Source: Trichomonas vaginalis G3 (Eukaryota; Parabasalia; Trichomonadida; Trichomonadidae). Taken from it: 64,000 nt of DNA. Location of the stretch: assembly GCF_026262505.1 (NCBI RefSeq), contig NC_067207.1:18134082-18198081 (forward strand), read 5' to 3'. The notes under the pieces were generated by a model that was not told the DNA's origin, did not search any database, and was given only the letters and a program-made list of their open reading frames with translations. This document shows positions 55,176-64,000 of this stretch, piece after piece (positions within the stretch are counted from its first letter, which is position 1; each line of letters opens with the position of its first letter). Both the position numbers and the translations under genes were made by a program.

Positions 55176-56786
55176 TTATTTGAGACTTCTAATATATTTC
55201 TCTATATCCTTAGCACCAACTTTTCTTGCCATATCAAGGAGTGATATTTTGGCTGGTCCAGCTTTAACATTCTTGTCAGCACACTTGGAAATTAAATATT
55301 TTACATCATCCAGTCTTTTCTCAGCAACAGCGAAGAAGATTGGAGTTCCTCCCATTCTATCCTTTGCGTTTACATCAGCTCCAGCATTCAAAAGTACTTC
55401 CATGACTTCCTTTGAGCGGGCAAAGTGAATTGGCTTTGTTCCATCCTTGTTTTCCTTGTTAACATCAGCTTTGACCTCAAGAAGCAACTTAACAGCGTCG
55501 ACAGCGTTGTTTTGTGCAGCAATACTCAAAATATTGACGCCATTTGGTAATACAGAGTTGGGATCGCCTCCACAAGCGAAAGCGACCTTTGCAGAAGCAA
55601 GACAGTTATTTCCAAGGCTGTCAACAATCAAAGGAATGCCTTCATCTGTCTTCATGTTCGGATCAACACCTAATTCGACCAAAACAGGGATCAAATAGCA
55701 TCTGTCGTCATTGCAAAGTGCGATGGAATACTCCTCGATACCAACTTCGGCTCCAAGTTTAGCGAGATACTTTAATGCGCCTGGAATTCCGCCTTGTGCT
55801 GCAAGTCTCGTGGCTGTGATGCCCTGATCGTCATGTTTCTTGGCATCTGCACCGTGGTTGAGTGAGAAGAGCATGGCGCGGAAGTTGTATGAGTCGATTG
55901 TGTGGAAAAGATCTGGATAATTCGCTCCTTTTGATGATAACCACTCCATGGCTTCGATATTATGATATTTGGCGGCCATGAGCATGCTGTTATCAATTTT
56001 AACGATCTTGTCTTCGATTTGCTTTGCAAGATCGGTGCAATTTCCGGAAATTGCCATGATTACGGTTTTTTCATCGACTTTTGCGCCTTTTTCTAATAAA
56101 ACCTTGAAGCAATTCTTAGATCCAAGAAAAGCAGCAAGATCTATTGGCTGTGGATTGTAAATAATCGGTAATCTTTTTGCATAAATCCAAATAAGAGGTT
56201 CATCGATGTTGAAGCCTTCCTTCTCCATCACTTTTTGAAGTACTTCAACATTATCGTGGTAGATTGCGTCACCAAATGAATCAGGAATGAATCCAGATTC
56301 AAGGAATTGTTTGTAGACTTTCCAGTTATCTGCAGCGTAAATTTCCTTTGGCAATGGAATGAATGATGAGAATCCAAGGTCTAATTCTGGGATGTTTGCA
56401 AGTTGTGGAGCAACCCAAAACAAAGCTTCCTGTTTCTTGACTTCATCAGCGGCTTTTACAAACATATTTAATGGAATGATATCATCTTTGAGTAATTCGT
56501 AGGGCAAGCGATTTTCTGAGCGGAAGATTGAAGTATAAGTAACAATAATAGCGACGTCTTTGTTTTTATTTATCAAATGTTTGAACATTTCAGCATATGC
56601 ATGCACTTTCTTTGGTTGTGAGATGCAATATGATAAAATAAAGTCAACTGTGGAATTGATTCTATCATCATCGAAAAATTCAGATGAAATAATATAATCT
56701 GCTACTTCTTTTGCATTTTCCACTGAAATTGACATAATTTTGTCTTGCAATTCAATTGCTGTCTTGAGTTCTTCAGGGATTTCCAT
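55176..56786 (-). CDS. Ankyrin-repeat protein (DUF3447-type)
   Basis: 536 residues from the ATG at 56786 (MEIPEELKTAIELQDKIMSI). Residues ~1-190 are a helical domain like the DUF3447 region that precedes ankyrin repeats in a very large trichomonad family. From ~215 to the end the chain is ankyrin repeats, clearest near the C terminus: GVNILSIAAQNNAVDAVKLL, GTKPIHFARSKEVMEVLLNA, GGTPIFFAVAEKRLDDVKYL. Ankyrin repeats bind other proteins; the partner is unknown. Codon use is a little richer in G/C than the neighbours. Confidence 0.88.
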   Translation of the reverse strand: MEIPEELKTAIELQDKIMSISVENAKEVADYIISSEFFDDDRINSTVDFILSYCISQPKKVHAYAEMFKHLINKNKDVAIIVTYTSIFRSENRLPYELLKDDIIPLNMFVKAADEVKKQEALFWVAPQLANIPELDLGFSSFIPLPKEIYAADNWKVYKQFLESGFIPDSFGDAIYHDNVEVLQKVMEKEGFNIDEPLIWIYAKRLPIIYNPQPIDLAAFLGSKNCFKVLLEKGAKVDEKTVIMAISGNCTDLAKQIEDKIVKIDNSMLMAAKYHNIEAMEWLSSKGANYPDLFHTIDSYNFRAMLFSLNHGADAKKHDDQGITATRLAAQGGIPGALKYLAKLGAEVGIEEYSIALCNDDRCYLIPVLVELGVDPNMKTDEGIPLIVDSLGNNCLASAKVAFACGGDPNSVLPNGVNILSIAAQNNAVDAVKLLLEVKADVNKENKDGTKPIHFARSKEVMEVLLNAGADVNAKDRMGGTPIFFAVAEKRLDDVKYLISKCADKNVKAGPAKISLLDMARKVGAKDIEKYIRSLK

Positions 56787-57143
56787 CCAACAATTTTGGG
56801 CGAACAAAATTTCGATGTAAACTATTCAAAAGTTTAGATAAATATTTGCTCTTTTTATATGGATATTTCTGACTATTTACAACTAAAACCTACCCCCTTA
56901 AATTTTTCAGCTTCATCTAAGAATTTAAAAAAATTGTTCGCAATTTAGACGGAGCTTGCCTCCGGCCAAATTGCAAACAATTTCTTTAATCGTTTGCAAA
57001 TTCTAATTTTCATGAACGTTAAAAGTTCTGAAAATTTGAATGCATGCAAACGATTTAATTTTTTTTTTGAAATATGGATCAATCGAATGCATTCTCAGGA
57101 ATGTATGTTTTGTTGAAATATATGATAGGCTACATATAATTCT
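56787..57143. other. Intergenic with an inverted repeat
   Basis: 350 bp upstream of the ankyrin gene. The only structure is the hairpin at 56931-56983. Confidence 0.6.
56931..56983. repeat. Inverted repeat around a GGAG...CTCC core
   Basis: The arms AAATTGTTCGCAATTT (56931-56946) and AAATTGCAAACAATTT (56968-56983) pair at 15 of 16 positions. They surround GGAGCTTGCCTCC (56951-56963), which is itself a GGAG/CTCC hairpin. A third TCGTTTGCAAATT lies just downstream. It could be a remnant of a small palindromic element or a regulatory hairpin. Confidence 0.6.
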
Positions 57144-58815
57144 TTAAAATATCTCCACATCTAATGGTTCAACGTTTCCTAACATGCCTAAGACATTTCG
57201 TGTGTTGTAGTGATGTGTAACTTCTTTGTTGACATTTGGCATTATAGGATAAATTGAAAGTTTGTTGAATGATCTAATAGAGTGTTACGGATGGTAGTTT
57301 TAGCAGCGAGTATTTTAACCTACCTTAAATTGTTTGAAACGTATATGATCTCGAATGATTCTGCAAGAACAGAGAAAACAATTTCTTCTGTAATATTTCT
57401 GATATATTTAATGTATTTTTGCTGGTAAAACAAAATTCTTTTTATCGTCGAAAACTTCGAATTTTGGAATAGACTAATTTGGTTTGTTCTTATATCCTTC
57501 AATATTTTCCTTCTTCATCTTTCCCATCTTTTCAGATATATATATATATTCGAACTCTTCTTGAATTTACCCTATCTTTTCTGAAGCATTTGTTATAATT
57601 TCACTTGGATTCGTTTCTTCTTTCTTTCCATCAGACTTAGTTTTTTTCTGTCATTTCTTCTATTTTTTTCCCTTCTGCGCAATATGAGATCTTTTCCTTA
57701 TTTTGTTTGTAATAACTTTTTGGAATAAATATAAGGTTTTCTGTTCCATCATGATGAGAGTGAGTATTTCAGCGCACGTTCAAAGATGGTATTTAAAATA
57801 TTTGCATTTCATGATAATACTAAAATCGAATTAAGATGTTTAGTGATGAAAGAAAAACACAAAGAGATGAAATATGCTTAGTATGTTGAATAGGAATATC
57901 TGCAAGACAATTAGCAGTTGAAAAATGAGAAAATTTATGAATAAATTCATTTGTGATGTTATTTATAAAGATAACTGTTCCTTCTTTTGTTTTTGGAGAT
58001 TTGTTATCAATGAAACATCCATCTAATGTAATGTTACCAAAGAAATAATACTTATTATTATCATTGTTATTTATAAAACTGCAATTTTTGATATAAAATG
58101 GAGCAGATTCTGCCCAAAGAAGTATTCCAATGTTATTTAAAATGTTACAATTTCGAATTTCAAAATTTTCTTGAGAATTTAAATGACAAAATTTTGGATT
58201 TCCACTAATACCATTTGAATTAGAAAAAGTGGAAAATGAACAATTTGATCCTTTTGAAACCGAATCTATTTCATAAAAATCTCTACGCCATAATTTGGAA
58301 AATGAAATGTTGATTGATTTAATTTCGATTTGGCCGTTTATTAAATAAAGATTATTCCATCCAACATCTTTATGTTCATCTAAACTTTTACTAATAGAGG
58401 AATCATAAATATAATTTTTGTAGGTATTACTATTACTAACATCAATTTTACAGTAAACACCATGTGTATATAATGAGTTTACTTTAGAAGCGAAACTGCA
58501 CACACGATCTTGAACAAATTCGCCTTCTTGTGAATAGAAAATACAGCCACCTGCTTGATTGTTACTACAATTATTAAATGTTGTAGTATCAATGAGGAAT
58601 TTGATTGTATTTTTTTTAGTGTATAAGTAAATTGAACCTTTTGTGTTTACTTGAGTGAAAAAGCATGATGAAACATAATAACTGTTTTCTTTCACTTCAA
58701 GTTTGCTATTATTATTTGTATATTTTTCGTATGTTTGTGAGTTTGGATAAAATTCTGTCCAATCTCCGTGGATTTCAATTCGTGCTGCATTGACAAATTG
58801 ATGTTTAATGAACAT
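57144..58815 (-). pseudogene. Decayed beta-helix (Pmp-like) surface-protein gene
   Basis: Minus strand. An ATG-started frame of 331 codons (57820-58815, MFIKHQFVNAARIEIHGDWT) shows the repeating short beta-strand pattern of right-handed beta-helix proteins, with ladders such as FNNCSNNQAGGCIFYSQEGE, NFEIRNCNILNNIGILLWAE and PFYIKNCSFINNNDNNKYYF. This is the style of the large trichomonad Pmp-like family of surface proteins. Its last ~25 codons lose the pattern. Farther downstream (57144-57290) another minus-strand stretch reads like a cytoplasmic tail (KEVTHHYNTRNVLGMLGNVE) and ends in a stop. The expected membrane segment between them is scrambled. The N terminus also lacks a signal peptide. 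I therefore read it as a decayed copy. Confidence 0.6.
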
Positions 58816-59659
58816 TGAATGATGTTCATTTCAAAAAATGTTCTATGAAATAGTTTTATCCCTTATAAAAGGGAATTTTGCTATTTCATAAAATTTTGGA
58901 TAAAAAAAGTGCTCCGTTTGCAATTTTTTGAGAGCAGACCAAAATTTTGGATAAAAAAGTGCTCGAATTACATTTTTTGAGGGCGGACCATAATTTTAGT
59001 TACAGGCGTGACCGAGATCAAGATTTCACTATTTCTGACAAAATTTACTGGTCAATTGTTGGATAGCTTGAAAATCCTCCGATACTAATCATTATATCTT
59101 TTAACTTTGATATCATATGACCTGGCATATACTCTATCCTATTATACTTTCAAACACATATGTTAATAAAAAATATGTAATTAAATCGGATGATTCTCGT
59201 TGAATATGAGTGTATCAAATCGTTTATAATTGCGACAGCAAGCTATAGTATCAACTGAAGAAAGTTTAGCTGTGAATTCTTAAAAATGAACTATTCTGTA
59301 TCGTATTCATTATATCAAATATAATATTGATGAATATATATCTTTGTTCATTACACATAATATACATATAATAAAGTTATGATATTAAAACATTTCATTT
59401 TCACCTGCAAATTTGCAAAGATGATTGTTAATATTTTGATTTAAAATATAATATGTGTTTGAAAGAAATTGAAACTGAAAATATATACTTGTCTGGTATC
59501 CTGTCGATATTGGAGTAAATAAGGAAGCTTTTAAATAAACATTTTAAAGTTTTTATATATAAACAACAAAATAATAAAAAAAGAATCGAATTAATCTTTT
59601 TTTGATTGCATAAACATGATATACAACATCAAAAAATTAACAAATAAAAATAATAAACA
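58816..59659. other. Intergenic, AT-rich, with a duplicated 50-bp unit
   Basis: 840 bp between the decayed surface gene and the TRRAP-like gene. Apart from the tandem 50-bp repeat at 58891-58989 I see nothing. Confidence 0.6.
58891..58989. repeat. Two tandem ~50-bp units
   Basis: 58891-58940 and 58941-58989 share AAATTTTGGATAAAAAA, GTGCTC, TTTTTTGAG and GC(A/G)GACC in the same order with a few differences. Confidence 0.75.
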
Positions 59660-62600
59660 TTAGATCCACCCAAATCCAGATTCCTGAGCTTTGATAGCAT
59701 TTCCTGAGTTCTGGATCAAATGATCTAAAAGTAAGAATGGGAAGGGATTTTCTTCTTTGTCAGTATCTTCACCGACATTTGTTGCACAAACCTCTGCACG
59801 CTTCAAAACTACTGCGGATGCTTCATCAGGTTTTTGACATAATCCGCCCAAAATAACTCTAACTTTGTCACGTTTAGAATTAATTGATTCCATGATTGTC
59901 TGCCATGTTGCACTGAATATTCCCTTCAACGTGAACATTGGCAAAGCTCCACGGATTGTGTCAGTTAGAGGGAGATGGACGACGCGTTTTCCGAGCTTTG
60001 TAACATTAGGAATGAAACAGTTTTGTCTGTTGATGCTGAAAACAATATTTGGATACAAACTGTAATCATTTGTGAACAAAAACTTTAGAGCTGAAAGAGA
60101 AGCAATGAACGAAGCCAAACATTGTTTCATGTGCAAGAAATCAACAATGTTTCCTTTCGCTCCTTTAGAGATCCATATGAACAAACTATCATTCTTCTTG
60201 TTGATGTTTCTTCTGTCGAAAATATCCTTTGGAGAATGTTTTACTTCTCTATTTGGATTTCTTTTGAGAAGTTCCAAAACAATGTTTGTGTTTGAGATTG
60301 TTGGCAACGAACTGTTCTTTCCATTGATCAAAACAATGTCTTTGTGGAGATAATACACTTGTCCTGCATAAACAAATGCAGATCTCATTGCTGATGAAGG
60401 ATGAGTCTCAAATATCTTCTGCAAACAGAAAATTAAAATGTCTTCACTGAAATTAGGAGGATAGAAATAGGACAAACTGATTGTATAAACAATCTGCAAT
60501 CCTTTGTATGTAGTGAACGTCAACGTCGCTTCTTTATCGCCGGGAGCTTCAATATCTCCGTGATGGAAGTTTCCACGCATCGGGATCTTGAAACCACGTG
60601 GATATCCCATATCTAAGCTCTTCAAATTCGTCTTGAAATATGCAGGATGTTCTTTCAAAAATTGAGAAAGATCTTGGCCGTTTAAATACTTTGCAATTTC
60701 TTCATTTTGTTGGCGACACAAAGCGAGTTCTTCCAAAGTCTTTATCATAACGAAAGCTGCTTGTTTGTACTTATCAATGTCTTCTTCGCATTGTTGTGTC
60801 CATTTGAAGATCGAATCAAATTCAGTAATTTGATATTGAGCATTTTGACTTTCTTTGATAATTTTGTTATATTCTTCGACAATCAAATTCTTGTTTATTT
60901 GATTATTGTTGGAAGCATTGACATTCCTCAATATAGCTCTGAAGAATAATGGCTGCGCTTTGAGTAGTGGCGAAAGAACTTCTGTTGGAGGAGTTGTGAA
61001 AACAGTGAAGAAATGTGGAAGCCATCTCAACCAAACAGAAATTTTCTCTTTGTAATGTTTCTCCAAAGCTTTCAAGAAGCTTTTCTCTGAATCAGGGAAT
61101 TTCTTAAGAATTGCAAAAGCCAATGTAGTAATGTAATAAGATTGTTCTGAGTTCTTTTGACCAGCAGAACCCAACAAAGCCTCATAAACATTCTCAGTTT
61201 TGATGCAATTTGGACAATGATTGTACATAAACGTGTAAACATCACTTAATGTGTTGGAATCAGTTTGTGACCTTGAATTAAGGAAACCACTGATATCTCT
61301 TACAACAAGGAAGTAGTTTTGTCTTGTAGCAAACAATGGTTTCACTTGTATATTGAAAGGAGAAGACAAAAACTTATAAACTCTTGCTAAATTGAGTTTA
61401 TTCACAGGATATCCATTTGTTTGATCAATTGCTTGGTTAAAGAAATTAATAACTTGTTGTATTTGAGGCATTTGTTGAGTATTTTGGTTCATTTGTTGTT
61501 GGCTATAATGTAACTCTGCGTATTTAACAGAATTCGTGAAAACTCTCAATGCTCTTATGTTTGTTCCTGATTTTCCTAACAAAGCAGACAATTTGGAGTA
61601 ATTAACAGATAACAAAGAATTATATGAAATAGGAGGAGCGTTTGGAGCTTGTTTCGTCGATCTAGCTTGTAAGAAATAAGTTCTAAATCCTAAAATACTC
61701 GAAACACAATTGGATAAATCCAAACTATTCACAGGAATCTGTTTGAGTTTTGTCAAACTTTTTCCGTCAACAATGTTTTTGGATATAATTTGTAACTCTC
61801 GTTCGTATTCAAACAAAGCCATTCTTCTTTGTATTGAAACTAACAATGGATGCAAAAACCTTGTTTGTGGATACTTAATCGAATTCAAAATCTGGTCTTT
61901 TTCATTGTTTGCAGCAAACATCTTGATGAAGGGCATATTCGTGTAACTAGAAGGATCAAAATATTTCAATGGCTCCATTGGATATTTTATGTTTGATTTT
62001 ACAGGATAAAACAAACTGAACGCCAAAGAAAAGTTTTCATTCTTTTCACTCATTATATCCAAATAACATTGTGAAGCAGCTTCGTAATTATTCAACTGGT
62101 TGTATTTCACAGGTTTCATGAACTCTTTGTTTTGGAGTTCCGCAATTGCCAAAGCATCATCAAACATTGATAAATCACTCAAATACTGGATATTTGACAT
62201 CACTCCTTTATGTGGCAAAGGAATGGAATCACTGTAACTAGAAGAGGTTCTAAAGAAAGAAGATAATGACGTGTCAGGACAAATATGTGTATAAAACATA
62301 ACAAAGCGTTTGATACTAAAAGGCAAATTCAAAATTGTTTCCGTCATCATTTGACAGATACTTTCTTCAGAAATATAAAGAATGTAATGTGAAAGAGGGT
62401 CAGGAAGTAAAACACTCGCAAATGTATATAAATGAGTACTTCCTGGCATAGATAACCAATCTATTTCCCAAATTTTCTGTTTCAAGTCATTTGACATTTT
62501 CAGTTTTTTGTAAATTGTCATTGAACCCAAATTTTGTATTCTGTCATTGAAAGAAGGGAAACTTTGTATCAATTCAAGAATTATTTTTGTGAATTTAGGA

Positions 62601-64000
62601 GGAATCGGAAGAACAATATTATGCAGCTCTTTTATCAACATGGAAACAGTTTGTGGCTTCATTGCTTCAACTAAATTATCAATTACACAGATAGAATGTG
62701 TTTCTGTCGGTGAAACATCATTATACCACGTAATCAATGTCGAAAAAGGTGTCTGCAAAATTGGTGCCAAAAATATTTTTTTCTTTGAAAAGAAATTGGC
62801 AAAATCTGTCAAAACGGTTTGCCAAACATTTGGACCATATAAAACTGCTGATTTCAGTGCTTCTTTGTAAGATTTGACGAGTTCCATTGTTTGGTTTTCC
62901 AAGAAAGGACTGATATACAAAGGTTGAGGGAAATAATCTTTCTCTAACCATAGATATTTCGCCATTGATTTAATAGACATGTAAACGAACCCTAATTGGT
63001 ACAAAACAACGTTTTTGTCCAATCCTTCGATTTTTTCTCTCAAATAATCTCTGAATTTGTTGAAATTGGACATTTGTATCTGTTTCATGTCCAATTCCTT
63101 AGCAATCACATCGAAAATAGGACACATGCTGACAATTACTGAACAGTAATCTTTTGGCTGAACATTTTCGAAATAATCCAAAATCAAACTTATCAAAGAA
63201 TTAAACAAAGGTGTGTAATACTTTTTGTCCATTTGTGGAGCGGCAATTGACAAGTACTTAATAAATGGCAATATCTGTGGAGAATTCTGCCTCATTTTCT
63301 GGATAAAATAAATTCCAAAACCTGTCAAAAAACGAGAAATTTCAATGGAACAAGCTGATTCTGGAATATTTTGACATTCTCGCAATAAATGATAAGCCAA
63401 TGAAGAGAAATACTGCAACGAATCAATACCTACTCTGAATTCATTAGATAAATCAATTGTTCCTCTGTAACAACTCTTAATGACTCTGCCAAGTGTAAAA
63501 ATGTCACTTTTACTTTGTAAACCTTTCTTAATAAAAATGTCACTGATTACAGAGCTGTAAATATAAGAAGAAGTTTGTTTGATGTCATCTATAACAACTT
63601 TGTCGAATTGTAACAATTGTGAACTTGAATAATCGTAAATAAATTTCTCAAAAAGTGAAGTATCAGAAGTGATCTGACCAAAGTTAATTTTGACTTCATT
63701 TTCTGGAGGACACAACGTGAAATATTTGTATAAAACTTGTCTGAAGAAAGATAAAGATAAAAGTGAAGTCAAAGTATTTTGAATTTCAAGTAAACTATTC
63801 AAATTTTGAGAAACATAATTATTACAAACCGACAAAAACTTTGCCATTCTATCAACCATTACAGGATGGAAGAACAAGGTATATCTCTGCAATACAAAAG
63901 GAACAGAACCCGTGAAAATTGCTGAAATCAACGAATTGTCATTAGAATAATTTTCTACGTTTGGAGGAATCAAACAATCCATTAAAGAAGAAAAGAAAGT
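59660..64000 (-). CDS. TRRAP/Tra1-like PIKK pseudokinase, C-terminal part
   Basis: The frame runs from the right edge to 59660, at least 1440 residues from an internal ATG at 63982; it stays open to 64000 and TRRAP/Tra1 proteins are ~3700 residues, so the gene almost certainly continues. Most of the chain is helical repeats (HEAT/FAT). The C-terminal ~350 residues are a PI3K-like domain. Where active kinases have the GDRHxxN and DFG signatures, this one has NDYSLYPNIVFSINRQNCFI, so it is catalytically dead, as in TRRAP/Tra1. The end (FPFLLLDHLIQNSGNAIKAQ ... GFGWI) fits a FATC motif. The protein would scaffold SAGA- or NuA4-type histone acetyltransferase complexes and receive activators. Alternative PIKKs are unlikely because the catalytic residues are missing. 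Confidence 0.78.
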   Translation of the reverse strand, partial: TFFSSLMDCLIPPNVENYSNDNSLISAIFTGSVPFVLQRYTLFFHPVMVDRMAKFLSVCNNYVSQNLNSLLEIQNTLTSLLSLSFFRQVLYKYFTLCPPENEVKINFGQITSDTSLFEKFIYDYSSSQLLQFDKVVIDDIKQTSSYIYSSVISDIFIKKGLQSKSDIFTLGRVIKSCYRGTIDLSNEFRVGIDSLQYFSSLAYHLLRECQNIPESACSIEISRFLTGFGIYFIQKMRQNSPQILPFIKYLSIAAPQMDKKYYTPLFNSLISLILDYFENVQPKDYCSVIVSMCPIFDVIAKELDMKQIQMSNFNKFRDYLREKIEGLDKNVVLYQLGFVYMSIKSMAKYLWLEKDYFPQPLYISPFLENQTMELVKSYKEALKSAVLYGPNVWQTVLTDFANFFSKKKIFLAPILQTPFSTLITWYNDVSPTETHSICVIDNLVEAMKPQTVSMLIKELHNIVLPIPPKFTKIILELIQSFPSFNDRIQNLGSMTIYKKLKMSNDLKQKIWEIDWLSMPGSTHLYTFASVLLPDPLSHYILYISEESICQMMTETILNLPFSIKRFVMFYTHICPDTSLSSFFRTSSSYSDSIPLPHKGVMSNIQYLSDLSMFDDALAIAELQNKEFMKPVKYNQLNNYEAASQCYLDIMSEKNENFSLAFSLFYPVKSNIKYPMEPLKYFDPSSYTNMPFIKMFAANNEKDQILNSIKYPQTRFLHPLLVSIQRRMALFEYERELQIISKNIVDGKSLTKLKQIPVNSLDLSNCVSSILGFRTYFLQARSTKQAPNAPPISYNSLLSVNYSKLSALLGKSGTNIRALRVFTNSVKYAELHYSQQQMNQNTQQMPQIQQVINFFNQAIDQTNGYPVNKLNLARVYKFLSSPFNIQVKPLFATRQNYFLVVRDISGFLNSRSQTDSNTLSDVYTFMYNHCPNCIKTENVYEALLGSAGQKNSEQSYYITTLAFAILKKFPDSEKSFLKALEKHYKEKISVWLRWLPHFFTVFTTPPTEVLSPLLKAQPLFFRAILRNVNASNNNQINKNLIVEEYNKIIKESQNAQYQITEFDSIFKWTQQCEEDIDKYKQAAFVMIKTLEELALCRQQNEEIAKYLNGQDLSQFLKEHPAYFKTNLKSLDMGYPRGFKIPMRGNFHHGDIEAPGDKEATLTFTTYKGLQIVYTISLSYFYPPNFSEDILIFCLQKIFETHPSSAMRSAFVYAGQVYYLHKDIVLINGKNSSLPTISNTNIVLELLKRNPNREVKHSPKDIFDRRNINKKNDSLFIWISKGAKGNIVDFLHMKQCLASFIASLSALKFLFTNDYSLYPNIVFSINRQNCFIPNVTKLGKRVVHLPLTDTIRGALPMFTLKGIFSATWQTIMESINSKRDKVRVILGGLCQKPDEASAVVLKRAEVCATNVGEDTDKEENPFPFLLLDHLIQNSGNAIKAQESGFGWI

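Noticed and set aside
57320-57502. 60-codon minus-strand frame
   Set aside because: Chance-like composition within the scrambled part of the decayed surface-protein gene.

Overview
The window is AT-rich, essentially intronless protist DNA, most likely Trichomonas vaginalis or a very close relative. The reasons are a GAPDH of the trichomonad type with strong codon bias, TCA-Y-W initiator elements a few bases before several start codons, a Maverick/Polinton carrying an adenine methyltransferase, very large coiled-coil and ankyrin proteins, and a beta-helix surface-protein family typical of this parasite. I ran no database search, so all assignments come from motifs and recognition of families.

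Layout, left to right. Positions 1-7701 hold the start of a giant coiled-coil gene on the minus strand, made of about 52-residue repeats, which runs off the left edge. Positions 8142-9397 are a nearly pure palindrome, a short non-coding derivative of a Ginger-like DNA transposon. A Rab-type GTPase (10359), a tRNA-Asp (11211), GAPDH (12130), a small coiled-coil ORF (13834) and a C2/PGYPP-repeat protein (14397, minus) follow.

The centre is a transposon inside a transposon. The outer element (15515-42172) has TGT...ACA ends, a CACC 4-bp target duplication, ~620-bp inverted repeats and one DDE integrase-type transposase, which fits Ginger2/TDD. Inside it, 48 bp upstream of the transposase start codon, sits a 24.2-kb Maverick/Polinton (17271-41500) with a perfect 6-bp duplication (tggatg) and inverted repeats that begin with a long A tract. 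It carries a major capsid protein, a probable minor jelly-roll capsid protein, an FtsK/HerA packaging ATPase, family-B polymerase, SF3 helicase, retroviral-type integrase, three KilA-N genes, a D12 adenine methyltransferase, a phage-tail-fibre-like gene and several small virion-like proteins. It looks young. Most core genes are single long frames, with roughly seven to ten breaks elsewhere.

The right third (42177-64000) is host DNA: an unidentified helical protein, a karyopherin-like HEAT protein, tRNA-Leu, two long ORFs that lack an ATG and each abut a tRNA gene, tRNA-Ala, a charged single-pass surface protein with EGF-like and TIG-like segments, an ankyrin protein, a decayed beta-helix surface-protein gene, and the C-terminal part of a TRRAP/Tra1-like pseudokinase that reaches the right edge.

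The most interesting observations are these. (1) The nested insertion has both target duplications preserved. (2) The two ends of the Ginger-like element carry different subterminal cassettes, and the short derivative shows them exchanged relative to the interior, as if the interior had been inverted. (3) The Maverick has a phage-tail-fibre-like gene. (4) The Maverick has repeated palindromic intergenic modules and a shared AT-rich leader. (5) Two long host ORFs have no start codon and lie against tRNA genes.
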